A DNA stretch of 9,141 nucleotides from an uncultured Ruminococcus sp. (GTDB lineage: Bacteria; Bacillota; Clostridia; Oscillospirales; Acutalibacteraceae), in the NCBI GenBank assembly GCA_902762335.1, contig CACWNZ010000076.1, forward strand, positions 1 to 9,141. Reading direction: 5' to 3'. Shown here in pieces: positions 6,715 through 9,141 of the stretch. A program made the position numbers and the translations under genes. Every line of letters starts with the position of its first letter. The stretch's first letter is position 1. Under the pieces are notes generated by a model. The model was not told the DNA's origin. It did not search any database and was given only the letters and a program-made list of their open reading frames with translations.

Positions 6715-7341
6715 GTGGCATTAGCGATAGTTCTGACGGCTGCCGCCGCTATTGCGGCGCTGGATCAGCTGTTCAAGTATTTTATATTAGAGAGCGTTGC
6801 GCAGACGGGACCCGTTAAGGTGATAGGTGACCTGCTGTCATTCGTCTACGTTGAAAACAGAGGTGTAGCCTTCGGTATGTTCCAGAATCATATTTGGGTA
6901 TTCGCTGCGCTTACGATAGTGCTTATAGGCGTGTTCGTGTGGCTCATAGTGTCCAAAAAGCTGACGGGCAAGCTGTTTCTTGTGTCAGCGATGCTCATGA
7001 TAGGCGGCGGGCTTGGAAATCTTATCGACAGGATATTCAGAGGCTTTGTTGTAGATTATCTTTCGCTGTCGTTCTTTCCGCCCGTGTGCAACTTTGCGGA
7101 CTACTGTATAACTCTGGGCGCTGTGATGTTTGTTGCGGTGCTGCTGTTCCAGGGCGGCAAAAAGGAAAAGCAGTCCCTTGCAGAAGGAACTGAAAGCGTT
7201 GATCCGGCTGAGGAAGAGGCTTCTCCGGCAGAGCTCTCTGCCGATGAAAACGTGGAAAGCTCCGCAGACGGCAATACAGATGAGCCGAAGGACAAGAAGC
7301 CGGACGGTGAGACTTCCTTGCCGAAGCCGACGGGGAGCTGA
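6715..7341 (+). CDS. lspA: Lipoprotein signal peptidase (signal peptidase II)
   Basis: LspA is a membrane aspartic protease that removes the signal peptide from diacylglyceryl-modified prolipoproteins. With the GTG 6715 start the product is 208 residues. Four hydrophobic segments lie at about 3-20, 60-80, 88-104 and 125-145. Family motifs are D-Q-L-F-K-Y (17-22), V-E-N-R-G-V-A-F-G (46-54), G-G-G-L-G-N-L-I-D-R (97-106), V-V-D-Y (112-115) and N-F-A-D-Y (126-130). Asp114 and Asp129 are the likely catalytic pair. A polar tail of about 60 residues (149-208), rich in Glu, Asp, Lys and Ser, follows the last helix; most LspA proteins end soon after that helix. The final ten codons overlap what looks like the out-of-frame start of the rluD S4 domain, so the exact natural end of LspA is uncertain. 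The lipoprotein encoded at 8219-8866 would be a substrate. Confidence 0.93.
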   Translation: MALAIVLTAAAAIAALDQLFKYFILESVAQTGPVKVIGDLLSFVYVENRGVAFGMFQNHIWVFAALTIVLIGVFVWLIVSKKLTGKLFLVSAMLMIGGGLGNLIDRIFRGFVVDYLSLSFFPPVCNFADYCITLGAVMFVAVLLFQGGKKEKQSLAEGTESVDPAEEEASPAELSADENVESSADGNTDEPKDKKPDGETSLPKPTGS

Positions 7342-7355
7342 CCCGCTCCTGCGCC

Positions 7356-8174
7356 GTGAAGCTCATTGAAGAGGGCAGCGTTACGGTGAACGGGGCTGCG
7401 CCGTCAAAGAATCTCAGACTCAAGGCAGGGGACAGTATCTGCGTAGAGATCCCCGAGCCTGTTCTGCCCGATGCAAGACCCGAGGATATCCCCCTCGACA
7501 TCGTTTATGAGGACGACGATCTTCTTGTAGTCAATAAGCCGCGCGGAATGGTAGTACACCCTGCGGCGGGAAATCCCGACGGTACCCTCGTGAATGCCCT
7601 GCTGCACCACTGTGGGGCTTCTCTGTCGGGTATAAACGGCGTGCTGCGCCCGGGGATTGTTCACAGAATAGACAAGGATACCAGCGGGCTGCTGATAGTT
7701 GCCAAGAACGACCGTTCGCACAGACTGCTTGCAGAGCAGATAAAGGAGCACAGCTTCACGAGGAAGTATCAGGCTGTAGTCGTGGGAAATATCAAGGACG
7801 ACAGAGGGACGATAAACGCTCCCATAGGCAGACACCCCACGGACAGAAAAAAAATGACCGTCACGCAGAAAAACTCCCGCGAAGCGGTCACGCATTACAG
7901 GGTCATAGAACGCTACAAGGGCTACACCCACGTTGAGCTTACCCTTGAAACGGGCAGAACTCATCAGATAAGAGTGCACATGGCGCATATAGGTCACCCC
8001 GTGGCGGGTGATCCCGTATACGGCGGCAAGAAGTACCTTGCCTCGCTCAACGGTCAGTGCCTGCACGCCTATTATATATCCTTCGTTCACCCTGTTACGG
8101 GTGAAACGCTGACCTTTTCCTCGCCGCTGCCTGAATATTTTACCGATTTTCTCGGCAGGCTCGCGCCGTTATAA
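7356..8174 (+). CDS. rluD: RluD-family 23S rRNA pseudouridine synthase (N-terminus uncertain)
   Basis: This RluA/RluD-family enzyme converts specific uridines in large-subunit rRNA to pseudouridine; which uridines cannot be told from sequence. Numbered from GTG 7356, residues 1-30 are the end of an S4 RNA-binding domain (K-L-I-E-E-G-S-V-T-V-N-G, then L-K-A-G-D). The catalytic motif G-I-V-H-R-I-D-K-D-T-S-G is at 100-111 with Asp106 as nucleophile. T-G-R-T-H-Q-I-R-V-H-M and H-P-V-A-G-D-P-V-Y-G-G follow. GTG 7356 has no properly spaced ribosome binding site. Upstream in the same frame, codons 7311-7355 read D-F-L-A-E-A-D-G-E-L-T-R-S-C-A, which is recognisably the first S4 helix. It is cut off by TGA 7308-7310 with no start codon available. 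The annotated product (272 residues) therefore lacks the beginning of S4, or a frameshift or deletion lies near 7300-7316. The gene ends 6 bases before a strong terminator. Confidence 0.9.
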   Translation: MKLIEEGSVTVNGAAPSKNLRLKAGDSICVEIPEPVLPDARPEDIPLDIVYEDDDLLVVNKPRGMVVHPAAGNPDGTLVNALLHHCGASLSGINGVLRPGIVHRIDKDTSGLLIVAKNDRSHRLLAEQIKEHSFTRKYQAVVVGNIKDDRGTINAPIGRHPTDRKKMTVTQKNSREAVTHYRVIERYKGYTHVELTLETGRTHQIRVHMAHIGHPVAGDPVYGGKKYLASLNGQCLHAYYISFVHPVTGETLTFSSPLPEYFTDFLGRLAPL

Positions 8175-8180
8175 AATCAT

Positions 8181-8220
8181 AAAGGACTGCTGCACTGTTT
8201 TGGTGCAGCAGTCCTTTTTT
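8181..8220 (+). terminator. Strong intrinsic terminator after rluD
   Basis: A perfect 15-bp stem (8181-8195 with 8203-8217, core ggactgctgcac) has the loop tgttttg and runs into T's at 8215-8220. It lies 6 bases after the rluD stop, between convergent genes, and its last bases touch the stop codon of the minus-strand lipoprotein. On the minus strand the same stem is followed by ttt and then atgatttt, so it probably also ends the opposing transcript. Confidence 0.9.
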
Positions 8221-8866
8221 ATGAGAAGGTCACATCGTCAAGTACACCCTCGTATTTTTCCTTTTCTTCGGGGCGGCAGCATATAACGGCTGAGTTATAT
8301 CCGCCTGTTTTTACCCTTATCTTCTCAAGAATGCATATCTTGTTGCCGCTGCGGTCTACGGAATTCATCTTGCACACCACGTCCTTGCGGTCGGTAGCGT
8401 ATACTCTCGCTTCGGGGTACTGCTCTCTGAGATAGGCGGTCATATTGCGATAGGTCAGAGTGTTGTCTCCTACGGCTTCGACAAGAAGCGTCGCCGTGCC
8501 TTCGGCGTTCTGAAGATACACGCCGTTATCGGGTGTATAGTCCTTATTGAGTATGCAGAACTCGTCCGAAAACGTCACCGAAAGCGACAGCACGCTCGTG
8601 GAATACCTCAGCCTGCCGTTAGCCGCCTTCTTTACTCCCTCGGGCAGCGATACGGGCGTCTTGCTCTGTTCACTGCTCTGTTCGCTGCTCTGCTCACTGC
8701 TCTCCTCTGCGGGAGAGCTGCTTTTTTCGGAGAAATCAACGTACGGAACGTGCGCGCTCCCGTTAAAGCTGAATTCGCTGCTCTCGGTATTCTTCTTTTC
8801 TGCGCATGAGCTAAGCATCAACAGCGCCGCTATGCAAAGCACTGTGAATGCCGTTATCCTTTTCAT
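8219..8866 (-). CDS. Small secreted lipoprotein with Ser/Glu/Gln repeat linker
   Basis: This is a predicted membrane-anchored lipoprotein of 215 residues with unknown function. It has a typical lipoprotein signal: basic M-K-R, a hydrophobic stretch (4-18) and the lipobox L-S-S-C with lipidated Cys21. Residues about 22-75 form a Ser/Glu-rich linker that includes S-E-Q-S-S-E-Q-S-S-E-Q-S. Residues about 85-215 look like a compact alpha/beta domain with alternating beta strands (L-S-L-S-V-T-F; A-T-L-L-V-E-A-V) and a central helix (Y-R-N-M-T-A-Y-L-R-E-Q-Y). I do not recognise the family. The ATG is supported by a ggggtga Shine-Dalgarno-like site six bases upstream on the minus strand. The gene starts 28 bases after the helicase gene end and is probably co-transcribed with it. 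Processing would need the LspA encoded nearby. Confidence 0.85.
   Translation of the reverse strand: MKRITAFTVLCIAALLMLSSCAEKKNTESSEFSFNGSAHVPYVDFSEKSSSPAEESSEQSSEQSSEQSKTPVSLPEGVKKAANGRLRYSTSVLSLSVTFSDEFCILNKDYTPDNGVYLQNAEGTATLLVEAVGDNTLTYRNMTAYLREQYPEARVYATDRKDVVCKMNSVDRSGNKICILEKIRVKTGGYNSAVICCRPEEKEKYEGVLDDVTFS
8663..8710 (-). repeat. 12-bp tandem repeat in the lipoprotein linker
   Basis: Three close copies of a 12-base unit (plus-strand form gctctgttcact at 8663, 8675 and 8687) and a fourth degenerate copy (8699-8710) encode the repeated Ser-Glu-Gln-Ser linker. The unit is a multiple of three, so copy-number change would lengthen or shorten the linker without breaking the frame. Confidence 0.75.
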
Positions 8867-8894
8867 AGTCAGTCACCCCGTTTAATGGGTATTA

Positions 8895-9141
8895 TCAGCC
8901 CTTGCGGCGCGAATTATGCCCAAAGGCGTCTTTTCTGTCATTGCGGCGGGCCTTTGTGTGTGAGGGAGCGCTTCGGTGGTCGTTTCTGCGCTGAACTGCG
9001 CTGCCCGGAGCCCGTCGCTGTCTTGAAGCGGGTCTTTCTTCAAACGGGCGGGTCTTTACGGGTCTGCCGCACACCTTTGCGCCGTACATTCTGTCGAGCA
9101 CCTCTTCAACGCTGTCAGAGGGTATAGCTACGACGGAATAA
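8895..9141 (-). CDS. C-terminal end of a probable DEAD-box RNA helicase (partial)
   Basis: An open minus-strand frame enters from the right edge and stops at TGA (8895-8897), giving about 81 visible residues. The first part reads S-V-V-A-I-P-S-D-S-V-E-E-V-L-D-R-M-Y-G and then K-V-C-G-R-P-V-K-T-R. This resembles the end of the DbpA-type RNA-binding fold found after the helicase core of DeaD/CshA proteins (F-x-x-V-x-V-P, helix, G-R-x-V). A tail of about 45 residues rich in Arg, Lys, Ser and Asn follows, as is usual in these helicases. The helicase core itself lies outside the window, so the assignment rests on this short domain and the basic tail. Members unwind RNA and often act in ribosome assembly or mRNA decay. 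The lipoprotein gene lies 28 bases downstream. Confidence 0.6.
   Translation of the reverse strand, partial: YSVVAIPSDSVEEVLDRMYGAKVCGRPVKTRPFEERPASRQRRAPGSAVQRRNDHRSAPSHTKARRNDRKDAFGHNSRRKG

Noticed and set aside
7311..7341. Programmed -1 frameshift making an LspA-RluD fusion
   Set aside because: No slippery heptamer is present in the usable stretch, and a membrane protease fused to an rRNA modification enzyme has no biological rationale that I know of.
8885..9127. An 80-codon plus-strand open frame at the right edge
   Set aside because: The Cys/Arg-rich translation looks like noise, while the opposite strand reads as a coherent helicase C-terminus with RNA-binding fold and basic tail.

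Overview
The window looks like chromosomal DNA from a Gram-positive Clostridia, most likely a Ruminococcus-type member of the Oscillospiraceae. The reasons are the gene order (HlyD-like adaptor, yggS/ylmE, sepF, divIVA, ileS, lspA, rluD), strong GGAGG-type ribosome binding sites, GTG starts, and a medium-GC codon style that relies heavily on ATA for Ile and AGG/AGA for Arg. The genus is an inference from style and synteny. There are no rRNA or tRNA genes, insertion sequences, CRISPR arrays or phage genes. This is a core-genome region, and no new multi-gene system is evident in it.

Layout of the left and middle part (+ strand). The 3' end of an unrecognised gene (3-113) is followed by an envelope-anchored HlyD-like adaptor gene (149-1418). 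That gene is split by an apparent +1 frameshift near 546-558. Next come yggS/ylmE (1390-2121, PLP homeostasis), sepF (2137-2622, FtsZ anchor) and divIVA (2665-3726, polar/septal coiled-coil scaffold). This matches the classical Gram-positive ylm-divIVA division cluster, but without ylmG and ylmH between sepF and divIVA. A near-consensus sigma-A promoter (TTGACA, 17 bp, GATAAT) sits inside the AT-rich end of yggS and could drive sepF-divIVA on its own. A leader with two hairpins and no T-box precedes ileS (3847-6621, isoleucyl-tRNA synthetase).

Layout of the right part. A terminator-like hairpin follows ileS. Then come lspA (6715-7341, signal peptidase II with a charged C-terminal tail) and an rluD-type pseudouridine synthase (7356-8174). 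The S4 domain of the latter visibly begins upstream of any usable start codon, which suggests a second frameshift or small deletion. A strong hairpin terminator (8181-8220) separates rluD from two minus-strand genes that converge on it: a small Ser/Glu-rich lipoprotein (8219-8866) and the C-terminal end of a probable DEAD-box RNA helicase (8895 to the window edge).

How the genes fit together. SepF and DivIVA organise the division site, the HlyD-like protein is probably an envelope partner, and YggS, IleS and RluD are housekeeping genes for cofactor balance, translation and rRNA modification. LspA processes lipoproteins, and the 215-aa lipoprotein encoded nearby would be one of its substrates. 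The most useful points for follow-up are the internal promoter, the 11-residue repeat array in DivIVA and the two reading-frame lesions.
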